A stretch of DNA of 64,000 nucleotides from Rhodocyclales bacterium (lineage in GTDB: Bacteria; Pseudomonadota; Gammaproteobacteria; Burkholderiales; Rhodocyclaceae), in contig JAQGMG010000025.1 in NCBI GenBank assembly GCA_028292485.1, positions 62,001-126,000 on the forward strand. Reading direction: 5' to 3'. A model generated the notes under the pieces. It was not told the origin of the DNA. It did not search any database and saw nothing but the letters and a program-made list of their open reading frames with translations. Below, piece by piece: positions 9,632 to 18,816 of the stretch (the first letter of the stretch is position 1; each line of letters opens with the position of its first letter). The position numbers were made by a program, and so were the translations under genes.

Positions 9632-10753
9632 ATGGCTGATTTTCATCGCCTGAACAGCAATCAATTGCGCATCAACGAGGCTTTGCCCTGGGACGTCTAT
9701 GACGTCGTCGGGCAACTGTTGCTGCGCAAAGGCTATGTCATCCAGAAAGACGAGCAGATCGAACGCCTGCTCGAACGTGGCATGTTCGTCGATGCCGAAG
9801 TTTTCAAGGCCTATGAGGCCGCCGGGTCTGCGCCTGCGCGTCAGGCTTATGACCCGCTTTCTGTCTGGCAGGGTGTGCAGGCGGGGACTGGCGCGCTCAT
9901 GACAACGCCGCCGAAAGATGGCAGCTTCGCTGGCAGTCTGCAAGGCTATGCCCGGCTGGTGATGGATCTGTGCGAGCGCAGCCCCGATCTGGCAATCGCC
10001 GCCATTCTCCTCAAGGAATACAAGCGCTACCCCGTTGCGCATGGCCTGCACGTCGCCGTGTTGTGCGAACTGGTTGCGCGTCGCAGTGATTTTGACGATG
10101 CCACGCGCCTGTCTTTGTGCTGCGCAGCACTGACGGCGAACATGGCCATCCTGGAGCTGCAGCAACTTCTGTCCCATCAGAAGACCCCGCTTACTCCGCA
10201 GCAACGTTTGCATATCAACACCCATCCTGAAGATGGAAGCCGTCTGCTGATGTCTCTTGGCGTAGCGGACCAGGAATGGCTCAGGGCTGTCCTGGAACAC
10301 CATGAAAATGAAGAAGGTTCAGGCTATCCGCATCAGATCAAGGCGCCCAGCGTTCTCGCCAATCTGATCCACACCTGCGACGTGTATGCCGCAATGCTCA
10401 GCCAGCGTGCCTATCGCAAACCCATGCTGGCGGCCGAAGCGGCAAAGCGGGTGTATCTGGACATGGGGCATGGCAAGGACAATCCCTTTCCGGGCCTGCT
10501 CATCAAGGAGGTCGGGATGTATCCACCTGGCACCCTGGTCAAGCTGGCCAACGGCGAAGTCGGTGTAGTCAGCAAGCGTGGCGTGCAAGCCAATACGCCG
10601 TTGGTGTCGACGCTGATCAATGCCAAAGGCCTGCAGCAGATGGAGCCGGTGCGGCGAGATACGGCGGCGGGGCCACAGTTCGCGGTCGTTACCGTCCTGC
10701 CACCCACCATGTTGAACGTCAATTTCGAACAGATATGGCGGCTGCGGAGTTAG
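9632..10753 (+). CDS. HD-GYP-family protein lacking the HD dyad
   Basis: A 373-residue soluble protein. The N-terminal 60 residues form a small domain often found before HD-GYP units (VYDVVGQLLLRKGYVIQ). Residues 110-290 align with HD-GYP c-di-GMP phosphodiesterases: HGLHVAVLCELVAR, then AALTANMAI where active enzymes have AALLHDIGK, so both His and Asp of the dyad are replaced (Ala-Asn). HHE at 223-225, GYP at 231-233 and CDVYAAMLSQRAYR are kept. Catalysis is therefore doubtful and a c-di-GMP-binding or scaffold role is possible. ATG 9632 has GGGGA just upstream. Confidence 0.83.
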   Translation: MADFHRLNSNQLRINEALPWDVYDVVGQLLLRKGYVIQKDEQIERLLERGMFVDAEVFKAYEAAGSAPARQAYDPLSVWQGVQAGTGALMTTPPKDGSFAGSLQGYARLVMDLCERSPDLAIAAILLKEYKRYPVAHGLHVAVLCELVARRSDFDDATRLSLCCAALTANMAILELQQLLSHQKTPLTPQQRLHINTHPEDGSRLLMSLGVADQEWLRAVLEHHENEEGSGYPHQIKAPSVLANLIHTCDVYAAMLSQRAYRKPMLAAEAAKRVYLDMGHGKDNPFPGLLIKEVGMYPPGTLVKLANGEVGVVSKRGVQANTPLVSTLINAKGLQQMEPVRRDTAAGPQFAVVTVLPPTMLNVNFEQIWRLRS

Positions 10754-10786
10754 GCATAGGTCGTTGCCGGAACGCCTGACCACAGA

Positions 10787-10830
10787 AAAGGCCACATGAG
10801 CAAAACCGGGGTTTTGCTCATGTGGCCTTT
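10787..10830. terminator. Bidirectional hairpin terminator between the HD-GYP gene and dnaJ
   Basis: Two perfectly complementary 20-base arms (10787-10806 and 10811-10830) enclose the loop CGGG. The stem begins with AAAGGCC and ends GGCCTTT. On the minus strand it is followed by TTTTC, as expected for termination of dnaJ; on the plus strand a short T-rich stretch follows. It sits between two convergent genes. Confidence 0.8.
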
Positions 10831-10891
10831 GCCTTTGCTGACCAAGCTCACACAGTATGTCTTGCGCCTCCGCGAAGAGGTTCGTCAAGAC

Positions 10892-12025
10892 TCAAGTGGC
10901 GAAAAAGTCCCGCACTTTGTCCATCCAGCCCTTGGCTCGCGGATTCTGCCGATCTCCCTCGCTGCGGTTGATCGTGTCGAACTCCCGCAGCAGCTCGCGT
11001 TGACGCTCGGTGAGCTTGACGGGAGTTTCTACCACGACGTGGCAATGCAAGTCGCCCGTCATATGGCTGCGCAAATTCTTGATGCCCTTGCCACGCAAAC
11101 GGAATACCTTGCCGGTCTGGGTCTCGGCGGGGATCTTGATACTGGCTGCGCCGTCGAGCGTCGGTATGTCGATATCGCCACCGAGTGCCGCAGTGGTGAA
11201 GCTGATCGGCATTTCGCAATGCAGGTCGTCGCCTTCGCGCTCGAACACGGTATGCCGCTTGATGTGGATCTCGACATAGAGATCACCGGCTGGCCCACCG
11301 TTTACGCCGGCTTCACCAAAGCCTCCATGACGCAGGCGCATGCCCTCGTCGATACCGGCCGGCACCTTCACTTCCAGCGTTTTCTGTTTCTTGACGCGGC
11401 CCGCACCGTGGCAGGTGACGCATGGATCGGTCACCACGCGGCCCGAGCCGTGGCACTTCGGGCAGGTCTGCTGCACCGAGAAGAAGCCTTGCTGGATGCG
11501 CACCTGGCCGGCACCGCCGCAGGTGCCGCAGGTCTTCGGTTGCGTGCCGGGTTTTGCACCGGAACCGCTGCAGGTCTCGCATGATTCGGTGACGGGTATG
11601 CGTATGGTCTTCTCGACGCCGCGGGCCGCTTCTTCCAGCGAGATTTCCATGTTGTAGCGCAGGTCGGCGCCGCGATAGACGCGCTGCCCACCACCTCCGC
11701 CACCACCACCGCGACCACCGAAGATCTCGTCGAATATGCCACCGAAGGCATCGCCGAAATCACCGAAGCCCTGACCACCGCCGCCAGCACCGTGCGACTG
11801 GTCGACGCCGGCATGGCCATAGCGGTCGTAGGCCGCGCGCTTCTGGTCGTCGGAGAGCACCTCGTAGGCTTCCTTGATCTCCTTGAATTTTTCGCCGCCA
11901 TCCTTGCTGTCCGGGTTGCGGTCAGGATGGTGCTTCATGGCCGCCTTGCGGTAGGCCTTCTTGATGTCATCGTCGGTTGCGTCGCGAGCGACACCAAGGG
12001 CTTCGTAATAATCGCGTTTTGCCAT
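10892..12025 (-). CDS. dnaJ: Chaperone DnaJ (Hsp40)
   Basis: A 377-residue type I J-protein, co-chaperone of DnaK. It has the J domain with HPD in KHHPDRNPD (about 33), a Gly/Phe-rich linker with long Gly runs (about 75-110), four zinc-binding CxxCxGxG repeats ([32 protein letters not shown]) and the C-terminal substrate-binding domains. ATG 12025 begins the conserved MAKRDYYE start. It is separated from dnaK by a desaturase gene and starts only 32 bp after that gene's stop, with no heat-shock promoter visible in the gap, so it probably depends on an upstream promoter. Confidence 0.97.
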   Translation of the reverse strand: MAKRDYYEALGVARDATDDDIKKAYRKAAMKHHPDRNPDSKDGGEKFKEIKEAYEVLSDDQKRAAYDRYGHAGVDQSHGAGGGGQGFGDFGDAFGGIFDEIFGGRGGGGGGGGQRVYRGADLRYNMEISLEEAARGVEKTIRIPVTESCETCSGSGAKPGTQPKTCGTCGGAGQVRIQQGFFSVQQTCPKCHGSGRVVTDPCVTCHGAGRVKKQKTLEVKVPAGIDEGMRLRHGGFGEAGVNGGPAGDLYVEIHIKRHTVFEREGDDLHCEMPISFTTAALGGDIDIPTLDGAASIKIPAETQTGKVFRLRGKGIKNLRSHMTGDLHCHVVVETPVKLTERQRELLREFDTINRSEGDRQNPRAKGWMDKVRDFFAT

Positions 12026-12057
12026 GCTCAGTTTCTCGAATCTTTCCGGATTTTTCT

Positions 12058-13188
12058 TTAAACAGACTGCAATGTATTGATTGGTTTGTGTCCAAGCGAA
12101 TGCAGCAGGCGAAAGTGCGCCGCCACGGCTGCACGTACGCTGGGAAAACACAGGTAGCGCACGGCGAACTCTTCGCAGGTCTTGCGCACGATGGCGCTCA
12201 GGGCCGGGTAGTGGATGTGGCTTACCCGATGAAACAGATGATGCTCGATCTGGAAATTCAGACCACCCATGTAGAAGCTCGCCAGTTTGTTGCGTGGCGC
12301 GAAGTTGGCGGTCGTGTTCATCTGATGCACCGCCCACTCATCTGGCATGCGGTTGCTGCCTTCTGGCGGCAGCGGGAAGTCGGTGCCTTCGACGGTATGC
12401 GCCAGCTGAAATACAAGTGACAGGACCAGGCCAAACACCGCGTGCACACCGACGAAAGCCAGCGCTACTTGCCAGAAGGGATGGAAAAAAGAGGGCAACA
12501 CCAGCGTGTAACCGAAATAGGCGAGTTTGTGGACGAAGAACCAGGGCAACTCCCAGGCAGCCTTGGGCTGCAGTGGCGTGTTGCCGATCTTGTTGCTGAC
12601 GATCTTCTGGAAGTCGCTGAACAGGCCGAGGTACATGGTCAGCAAGCTGTAGAGCACTGGCGCGTAGATCGCTTGCAAACGATGCCACGGATACCACTTC
12701 TGGTTTGGTGACAGCCGCATCAATGCGCCAATGGAGATGTCGTCGTCCTTGCCGTCGATGTTCGGATAAGTGTGGTGCAACTGATTGTGCTTCTGCTTCC
12801 ACAACATCTGGCTGCTGCCGATGACATCCATCGTCGCGCCAGCCAGCCAGTTCACCCAGCGGCGTTTCGAGTAACTGCCGTGCGCTCCGTCGTGCATCAC
12901 GTTGAAGGCAACGATGATGTAGCCCTGTGCCAGTGCAAAACCGGCCAGCAGTGCCGCCCACAGCGAATCGACAAGCCACACCAGGCTGACATAGCCGCCC
13001 AGGATCAGGCCATAGCCGACCAGCGTCTTGCGGTAGAGCGCCCAGCCACCCGTTGGCTCGATGCGATGCTCGCGGAAATAGGTATCGACACGCGTCTTGA
13101 GCGTGCTGAAGAATTCGCCGCGAGGCGCAAAAACCACGGAGCCGCTTATTGATCTACTGAGTGACTTACCGAGTGACTTGCTGGACAT
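12058..13188 (-). CDS. Membrane fatty-acid / acyl-lipid desaturase
   Basis: A 376-residue membrane desaturase with all three His boxes that bind the di-iron centre: HDGAH at 99-103, HNQLHH at 134-139 and QIEHH at 313-317. Hydrophobic segments lie at about 58-95, 175-190 and 222-262. The QIEHH box is typical of the linoleoyl-CoA/front-end-like subfamily; no cytochrome b5 domain is fused. It likely introduces a double bond into membrane acyl chains. Its position between dnaK and dnaJ on the same strand suggests co-expression with the chaperones, perhaps joining membrane fluidity with stress response. Regiospecificity cannot be read. Confidence 0.88.
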   Translation of the reverse strand: MSSKSLGKSLSRSISGSVVFAPRGEFFSTLKTRVDTYFREHRIEPTGGWALYRKTLVGYGLILGGYVSLVWLVDSLWAALLAGFALAQGYIIVAFNVMHDGAHGSYSKRRWVNWLAGATMDVIGSSQMLWKQKHNQLHHTYPNIDGKDDDISIGALMRLSPNQKWYPWHRLQAIYAPVLYSLLTMYLGLFSDFQKIVSNKIGNTPLQPKAAWELPWFFVHKLAYFGYTLVLPSFFHPFWQVALAFVGVHAVFGLVLSLVFQLAHTVEGTDFPLPPEGSNRMPDEWAVHQMNTTANFAPRNKLASFYMGGLNFQIEHHLFHRVSHIHYPALSAIVRKTCEEFAVRYLCFPSVRAAVAAHFRLLHSLGHKPINTLQSV

Positions 13189-13249
13189 GTGAAAAACCTT
13201 GAAAGAAACGCAAAAAAGCCAAACTCATCGCCGCTGATGATACGACAGT

Positions 13250-13279
13250 GGGCATCCAGCCGTCTCCGGCTTGATGCCC
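13250..13279. other. Strong hairpin in the dnaK-desaturase spacer
   Basis: The arms GGGCATCCAGCCG and CGGCTTGATGCCC pair with one mismatch around a TCTC loop. There is no T tract directly after it on the minus strand (the nearest is about 30 bases away), so it is not a classic intrinsic terminator. It could protect the dnaK transcript end or weaken read-through to the desaturase. Confidence 0.5.
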
Positions 13280-13337
13280 ACACAGGCAATGAAAAGCGGT
13301 TTTTTCGCAAAGCGACAAACCTTGCCCCGCACAATGC

Positions 13338-15269
13338 TTACTTCGCGTCCTTCACTTCCGTGAATTCGGCGTCGACCACGTTGTCGTCGGCTGCCGCACC
13401 CGGGGCCTCATGGCCCGCAGCTTGTTCGGCACCACCTGCTGCGGCTTGCTGTTGCGCATACACAGCCTCGCCAAGCTTCTGGCTGGCAGTGGCCAGCGCC
13501 TGCGCCTTGGCTTCGATCGCTTCCTTGTCGGAGCCCTTGATCGCTTCTTCCGCTTCCTTCAGGGCCGCTTCGATCTTGCTCTTCTCGTCTGCATCGACCT
13601 TGTCGCCGTGGTCCGTGAGGGCCTTGCGCGTCGTATGAATCAGGGCCTCGCACTGGTTGCGTGCGTCGATGAGCTCGCGCTGACGCTTGTCATCTTCGGC
13701 ATGCGCAGCCGCATCGTTCACCATGTTCTGGATCTCGGCTTCCGACAGTCCCGAGTTCGCCTTGATGGTGATCTTGTTTTCCTTGCCGGTCGCCTTGTCC
13801 ATGGCCTTGACGTGCAGAATGCCGTTGGCATCTACGTCGAAGCTCACTTCGATCTGCGGCGTGCCGCGTGCTGCCGGTGGAATGCCTTCGAGGTTGAACT
13901 CGCCCAGCATCTTGTTGCCGGCGGCCATCTCGCGCTCACCCTGGTAGACCTTGATGGTCACGGCAGGCTGATTGTCGTCGGCCGTCGAAAACACTTGTGC
14001 GTGCTTGGTCGGGATCGTGGTGTTGCGCTTGATCATCGGCGTCATCACGCCACCTAGGGTTTCGATACCCAGGGTCAGTGGCGATACGTCGAGCAGCAGC
14101 ACATCCTTCACGTCACCTTGCAGCACACCACCTTGAACGGCAGCGCCAACTGCGACGGCTTCGTCAGGATTCACGTCTTTGCGCGCTTCCTTGCCGAAGA
14201 ATTCCTTAACCTTTTCCTGCACCTTAGGCATGCGGGTCTGACCACCGACGAGGATGACGTCGTCGATGTCCGTGACCTTCAGGCCTGCGTCCTTCAGTGC
14301 CTTGCGGCAAGGCTCGATGGTCGCATTCACCAGCTCTTCGACAAGCTGTTCAAACTTGGCGCGGGTGATCTTCATCGTCAAGTGCGACGGCGCGCCATTG
14401 ACCATGGTGATGTAAGGCTCGTTGATTTCGGTCTGTTGGCCGCTCGACAGCTCGATCTTGGCGCGCTCAGCCGCTGCCTTGATACGTTGCAGAGCGATGG
14501 CGTCGCGGCCAAGATCAACACCGTGCTGTGTCTTGAACTCGGCAACGATGTAGTCGATCAGGCGTTGGTCGAAGTCTTCACCGCCAAGGAATGTGTCGCC
14601 ATTGGTCGCGAGCACTTCGAACTGTTTGTCGCCATCGACGTCAGCGATTTCGATGATGGAGATGTCGAACGTGCCGCCACCCAGGTCGAATACGGCAATC
14701 TTCTGATCTTTCTTGCCGACCTTGTCGAGACCGTAGGCAAGGGCAGCAGCCGTCGGTTCGTTGATGATGCGCTTGACGTCCAGACCGGCGATGCGGCCTG
14801 CATCCTTCGTCGCCTGACGCTGGCTGTCGTTGAAGTAGGCCGGTACGGTGATGACGGCTTCGGTGACCTCCTCACCGAGGTAGTCTTCAGCGGTCTTCTT
14901 CATCTTGCGCAGCACGTCGGCGGAGATCTGGGGAGGCGCCATCTTCTTGCCGCGCACTTCAACCCAGGCGTCGCCGTTGTCAGCCTTGACGATGGCATAA
15001 GGCATCATGTTGATGTCCTTCTGCACTTCCTTCTCTTCGAAGCGGCGGCCGATCAGGCGCTTGACCGCGTACAGCGTGTTCTTGGCGTTGGTGACGGCCT
15101 GACGTTTGGCCGGTGCGCCGACCAGCACTTCACCGTCTTCCATGTAGGCGACGATGGACGGGGTCGTACGTGCGCCTTCCGAGTTTTCAATAACCTTGGC
15201 CTGGCCACCTTCCATGATGGAAACGCAGCTATTGGTGGTGCCAAGGTCGATACCGATGATTTTTGCCAT
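13338..15269 (-). CDS. dnaK: Chaperone DnaK (Hsp70)
   Basis: A 643-residue Hsp70 of usual length. The N-terminal nucleotide-binding domain begins [16 protein letters not shown] and contains [20 protein letters not shown] and [12 protein letters not shown]. The substrate-binding domain starts after about residue 390 ([17 protein letters not shown]), followed by the helical lid and an Ala/Gly-rich tail ending EFTEVKDAK. It follows grpE on the same strand by 120 bp and has its own sigma-32-like promoter in that gap. It works with GrpE and DnaJ in folding and stress recovery. Confidence 0.99.
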   Translation of the reverse strand: MAKIIGIDLGTTNSCVSIMEGGQAKVIENSEGARTTPSIVAYMEDGEVLVGAPAKRQAVTNAKNTLYAVKRLIGRRFEEKEVQKDINMMPYAIVKADNGDAWVEVRGKKMAPPQISADVLRKMKKTAEDYLGEEVTEAVITVPAYFNDSQRQATKDAGRIAGLDVKRIINEPTAAALAYGLDKVGKKDQKIAVFDLGGGTFDISIIEIADVDGDKQFEVLATNGDTFLGGEDFDQRLIDYIVAEFKTQHGVDLGRDAIALQRIKAAAERAKIELSSGQQTEINEPYITMVNGAPSHLTMKITRAKFEQLVEELVNATIEPCRKALKDAGLKVTDIDDVILVGGQTRMPKVQEKVKEFFGKEARKDVNPDEAVAVGAAVQGGVLQGDVKDVLLLDVSPLTLGIETLGGVMTPMIKRNTTIPTKHAQVFSTADDNQPAVTIKVYQGEREMAAGNKMLGEFNLEGIPPAARGTPQIEVSFDVDANGILHVKAMDKATGKENKITIKANSGLSEAEIQNMVNDAAAHAEDDKRQRELIDARNQCEALIHTTRKALTDHGDKVDADEKSKIEAALKEAEEAIKGSDKEAIEAKAQALATASQKLGEAVYAQQQAAAGGAEQAAGHEAPGAAADDNVVDAEFTEVKDAK

Positions 15270-15339
15270 GTTCAGACTCCTTCAAGTTCGCAGACGGCGT
15301 GGCAGGTGACCACGCCTTTTGATTCATTCATGACTCGCA

Positions 15340-15366
15340 AATAGGGGCATTCAGACAGAATTCAAG
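15340..15366 (-). promoter_or_regulatory. Sigma-32 (heat-shock) promoter of dnaK
   Basis: Read on the minus strand: CTTGAAT, 12 bases, then CCCCTATT, about 70 bp before the dnaK ATG and just after the grpE stop. This fits the RpoH consensus CTTGAAA / CCCCATnT. The spacer length equals that of the grpE promoter. Confidence 0.75.
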
Positions 15367-15389
15367 CTGGATGCGCAAGCCGGGCGCGC

Positions 15390-15953
15390 TTATGCTGCTG
15401 CGCCGCTCGATACAGCCACCAGCGCCGGGCGAAGTACGCGGCCCTCCAGCGCATAGCCTTTCTGGAACACCTGCACGACTGTGTTCGCAGGTTGGTCCGA
15501 CGGCACCTGGCTGATTGCCTGATGCTTATGCGGATCGAATTTCTCTCCCACCGGGTCCAGATCAAGCAGGCCGCTCTTCTCGAAAGCCTTGCCGAGGTTG
15601 CGCAGGGTCAGTTCGACGCCATCCCGGATTGTTTCGATCGACGCATTGTCAGCCGCCAGCGTCTGCTCGAGGCCGTCCTTGACAATCAATAGCTCGTTGG
15701 CGAAACGCTCGATAGCGAATTTGGCGGCCTTGCTGACGTCTTCCTGGGAGCGGCGGCGGACGTTTTCAGTTTCGGCCTTGGCACGAAGCCAGGCGTCGTG
15801 ATGTTCGGTGGCCTTGATCTCCATCTGGCGAAGTTGTTCTTCGAGTGAAAGCTGATTGGGCTGACCGTCCTGCTTCTGACCTTCTCCCTCCGTATTTTCC
15901 GCTGTGCCATTTGTCGGCTGCCCGGGAACCTGGGAATCCTGTACGTCGTCCAT
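15390..15953 (-). CDS. grpE: Nucleotide exchange factor GrpE
   Basis: A 187-residue GrpE, the ADP-ATP exchange factor for DnaK. A low-complexity acidic/polar N-terminus (1-40) is followed by a long coiled coil (about 35-90, with [20 protein letters not shown]) and the beta-rich C-terminal domain containing [19 protein letters not shown], a family signature. Length is normal. It is the first gene of the grpE-dnaK-desaturase-dnaJ cluster and is divergent from the kinase gene. Confidence 0.97.
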   Translation of the reverse strand: MDDVQDSQVPGQPTNGTAENTEGEGQKQDGQPNQLSLEEQLRQMEIKATEHHDAWLRAKAETENVRRRSQEDVSKAAKFAIERFANELLIVKDGLEQTLAADNASIETIRDGVELTLRNLGKAFEKSGLLDLDPVGEKFDPHKHQAISQVPSDQPANTVVQVFQKGYALEGRVLRPALVAVSSGAAA

Positions 15954-15986
15954 GAAGTATCCTCAAAATTGTGTTCAGGAACGGAC

Positions 15987-16013
15987 TATTGGGGCCGTAT
16001 CCGTTATTTCAAG
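15987..16013 (-). promoter_or_regulatory. Sigma-32 (heat-shock) promoter of grpE
   Basis: Read on the minus strand: CTTGAAA (exact -35 consensus), a 12-base spacer, and CCCCAATA as -10, ending 33 bp before the grpE ATG. It lies in the 192-bp gap shared with the divergent kinase gene. Confidence 0.8.
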
Positions 16014-16145
16014 GGCTTCTCCGAGAACTTTTGCCGTTTTGTAACGCCGACTACGGTTTAATATACGAGAGCACGTCGTCACCTTTGTTTTTCTGTTTTA
16101 CAAGCCCCAAACCCTTCACTTGCTGGCTCAGGCCCGAAGATCACA

Positions 16146-17510
16146 ATGGCAAGCATGCCCGAGAAAATCGGCAAGTACCGCCTCATCCGCGAACTCGGAC
16201 GAGGCGCGACAGCCATTGTCTATCTCGCTGAAAACCCTTTCTATCCGCAGCCTATCGCGCTCAAGCACATCTCCTTCCGTGAGAAATCGAAGGATGAGGC
16301 CAAGTGGAACAGGCGCCTGCTCAAGCTGCTGAGGGCAGAGGAAAACCTGGCGGGCAAGCTCGATCACCCGAACATCATCAAGATTTTCGAGGCCGTGATC
16401 GAGGAAGATCAAGCCTATATCGTCATGGAATACTTCGGCGGCAAGTCGCTGGAGGAGTACTGCAGCTTCGAGAAATTGCTGCCGCTGCACCGCACGGTGA
16501 GCATCGTCTTCAAGTGCTGCATGGCGCTGGACTATGCCTACCGGCAGGGCATCGTGCATCGCGACATCAAACCGGCCAACATCCTCATCGACGAGCAGGA
16601 CAACGTGAAGATCACGGACTTCGGTCTGGCGATGAACATCAACAAGAACAGCCACCAGGATTCGACCTTCATCATGGGGGTCGGCTCGCCGGCCTACATG
16701 TCGCCGGAGCAGATCAAGAGCTATCCGCTCAACCAGAAAACCGACCTGTATTCGCTTGGCATCGTGCTGTTCCACCTGTTGACAGGGCGCCTGCCGTTCC
16801 GCGCCAAGAATCCTGCGCAGCTCGTTTACAAGATCATCAATGCCGATCCGCCTTCTGCGAGCCAGCTCAATCCGGATGTGCCTGAGGCGATGGATGTGGT
16901 GATCCGCAAATCGCTCGAAAAGGATTTGTACTCGCGCTACAAGAACGGCGCCGAGTTCGCCAAGGACCTGACGGCGGTGCGCTACAAGATCGTCGACGAG
17001 AACGAGCGCGCACCCGACAGCACCAAGTTTTCAGCGGTGCGCAAGCTGACCTTCTTCACGGAATTCGACGACATCGAAATCTGGGAGGTCGTGCGCTTCG
17101 CGGTGTGGCGCAGAGTCGAGCCGCTGACCCAGTTGATGAAGGAAGGCAGCAACGACCAGCGCTTCGGCATCTTGCTGGATGGCGAGGTCGAATTGTCCAT
17201 CGCCGGGCGCGTCGTTTCGAAACTTGTGCCTGGCGATTCGTTCGGCGAAACAGCGTATCTGGATGAAGTGGAGCACACGCAACACGCTTCTGTCGTAAGC
17301 CTGACAGCAGTGCGATATCTCGAGATTTCTCCAGCCGTGCTGTCACTGGCCTCGGAAGAATGTCTCGAGCATTTCCGCCAGCGCCTGATCTCCACCGTTG
17401 CCCGTCGCCTCGCCAAATCGGAAGCTGTGATTGCCAGTAACGGCCCGGCGGCCACCATGCCAACCGACATCACTTCAATCGGCTTCAACCTGCAGCTCGT
17501 CGATAACTGA
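16146..17510 (+). CDS. Hanks-type Ser/Thr kinase fused to a cyclic-nucleotide-binding-like domain
   Basis: A 454-residue soluble protein. The kinase domain (about 11-270) has the Gly loop GRGATA, a candidate ATP-binding Lys at 40 (IALKH), catalytic HRDIKPAN at 138-145, DFG at 158-160 and SPAYMSPEQ. Residues 310-430 resemble a CRP-type cNMP domain (LLDGEVELSIAG, PGDSFGETAYLDE). The Arg that usually contacts the cyclic phosphate is not seen; the matching stretch reads EHTQHASV. No membrane helix or PASTA repeat is present. It is divergent from grpE across a shared 192-bp promoter region, hinting at a stress-signalling role, which is inference. Confidence 0.88.
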   Translation: MASMPEKIGKYRLIRELGRGATAIVYLAENPFYPQPIALKHISFREKSKDEAKWNRRLLKLLRAEENLAGKLDHPNIIKIFEAVIEEDQAYIVMEYFGGKSLEEYCSFEKLLPLHRTVSIVFKCCMALDYAYRQGIVHRDIKPANILIDEQDNVKITDFGLAMNINKNSHQDSTFIMGVGSPAYMSPEQIKSYPLNQKTDLYSLGIVLFHLLTGRLPFRAKNPAQLVYKIINADPPSASQLNPDVPEAMDVVIRKSLEKDLYSRYKNGAEFAKDLTAVRYKIVDENERAPDSTKFSAVRKLTFFTEFDDIEIWEVVRFAVWRRVEPLTQLMKEGSNDQRFGILLDGEVELSIAGRVVSKLVPGDSFGETAYLDEVEHTQHASVVSLTAVRYLEISPAVLSLASEECLEHFRQRLISTVARRLAKSEAVIASNGPAATMPTDITSIGFNLQLVDN

Positions 17511-17537
17511 CGATCGACGACTGCCCGGTTCAGACCG

Positions 17538-18575
17538 TCAGACCGTCAAGTCAACGTGCTGGATGGTGCCGGGGCGGCCATCCTCATGCAGGAAAACGCC
17601 GCTCGACTGAATCATCCCTCTGTCATCCTGGCTGTCGCGCAACGCAAAAGGCGTGGCTACATTCTGCAGCGCAATGGCGCCGACGCCAGCCTCACGCAAC
17701 GATTGCACCTTGGCACCAGGCGCGCCAACACCGAGTCGCGCAAACGCCGGATCAGCTTCGTCGATCCAGCCGTTATGGTCTGCGTCGAGTTCCGCAAGTT
17801 CGGCAAAGCCGTCTCCCGTGGTCGGACCGAACAGTTCGCTGCCATCATCGATCTTGCCGTTGCCGTTGCGATCCAGTGTCAGGAATACGCTGCCCTGTCC
17901 GAGCCTGGCAATCATATCGGGAGCGGTGTCCGGATTCGCATCCAGATCAAAGGCGATGCGCTCGGAAGTCAGCACTGCCGGCCCACCTTGCAAATTGAGA
18001 ATCAACGGATCCTTGCGTTTGGGACTGCCGGCGTCGATCGTCGTCAGGCTTTCACTGCGCTCGAAGCGGGCCATCTGTAAATCGACATCGAAATCGATCT
18101 GTCTGCCATCGGCCGTATTGACGCTGCCACGTGCCTGAAAGCGCATGACTTGCGCTTCGGCATGCACCTCGCGATGCTCGAAATGCAGCGACCATTCCGG
18201 CCCGGCATCAGGGGTTGCCGTCTCTTGCCCGGCGGCGCTCTCGTTAGTGCCGCTTTGCCCGCCCTCAGCCGTCAGGTCCGAGGCGTCGAAGAGCTTGATC
18301 CTGTGACCCGTCAGTTGTTCGACGATGTCGATGAGTATCTGCAGCCGCGCATCCAGTGACTCTTTGATGGTCGCGTCCGGCGTCACCCCGTCGGACTCCT
18401 GCGCTGCGGCAAGAGAGTTTCTGGCTGCATCGCTGATGACCACGTTACCTGTTTCGACAGGCGCCACGGTTGGCGGTGCAGCACGAAAATCAAACTGCAG
18501 GCGTTCTTCAACGCGATGCGTGCTGACGCTTGCCGACTGGCCTTGCAAGCTCAGGCTGGATTGTGAAATGCGCAT
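17538..18575 (-). CDS. EF-hand-like calcium-binding protein
   Basis: A 345-residue protein with no clear signal peptide. The C-terminal third has two EF-hand/dockerin-type loops, DRNGNGKIDDGSELFG and DADHNGWIDEADPAF, a pair seen in many large proteobacterial calcium-binding proteins. The first 200 residues are polar and Ala/Ser/Glu-rich, with no known catalytic motif. ATG 18575 is preceded by GGAGG at a spacing of five, which decides against a longer frame. It is convergent with the kinase gene (27-bp gap). Role and location are unknown. Confidence 0.7.
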   Translation of the reverse strand: MRISQSSLSLQGQSASVSTHRVEERLQFDFRAAPPTVAPVETGNVVISDAARNSLAAAQESDGVTPDATIKESLDARLQILIDIVEQLTGHRIKLFDASDLTAEGGQSGTNESAAGQETATPDAGPEWSLHFEHREVHAEAQVMRFQARGSVNTADGRQIDFDVDLQMARFERSESLTTIDAGSPKRKDPLILNLQGGPAVLTSERIAFDLDANPDTAPDMIARLGQGSVFLTLDRNGNGKIDDGSELFGPTTGDGFAELAELDADHNGWIDEADPAFARLGVGAPGAKVQSLREAGVGAIALQNVATPFALRDSQDDRGMIQSSGVFLHEDGRPGTIQHVDLTV

Positions 18576-18816
18576 GTAAACCTCCGTTGACCAGGCTGCC
18601 CTGCAATGTGGCCAGCTACGACGATCATGCAATTCATACCGGCATTGCAGCGCGGTGCTTGAGTGCCAGACAGGGGTTTGGACTCCTTGCAAGCAGCCCA
18701 AAGCCTGCTCCGCAGGCGTTCACAGCGAACGAGATGAGGCCCCTAAAGTTTCATCGACCACGGCCGAAAATCACTTATCGCCGCCATAACCTTGGATAGC
18801 TCCATGGAGGACCGTC

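Noticed and set aside
13250-13279. Hairpin after dnaK as an intrinsic terminator
   Set aside because: No T tract follows directly on the dnaK strand; kept only as a hairpin of unknown role.
14118-15344. A 408-codon frame opposite dnaK
   Set aside because: Antisense frames over dnaK are a well-known effect of its codon use; the product has no independent support.
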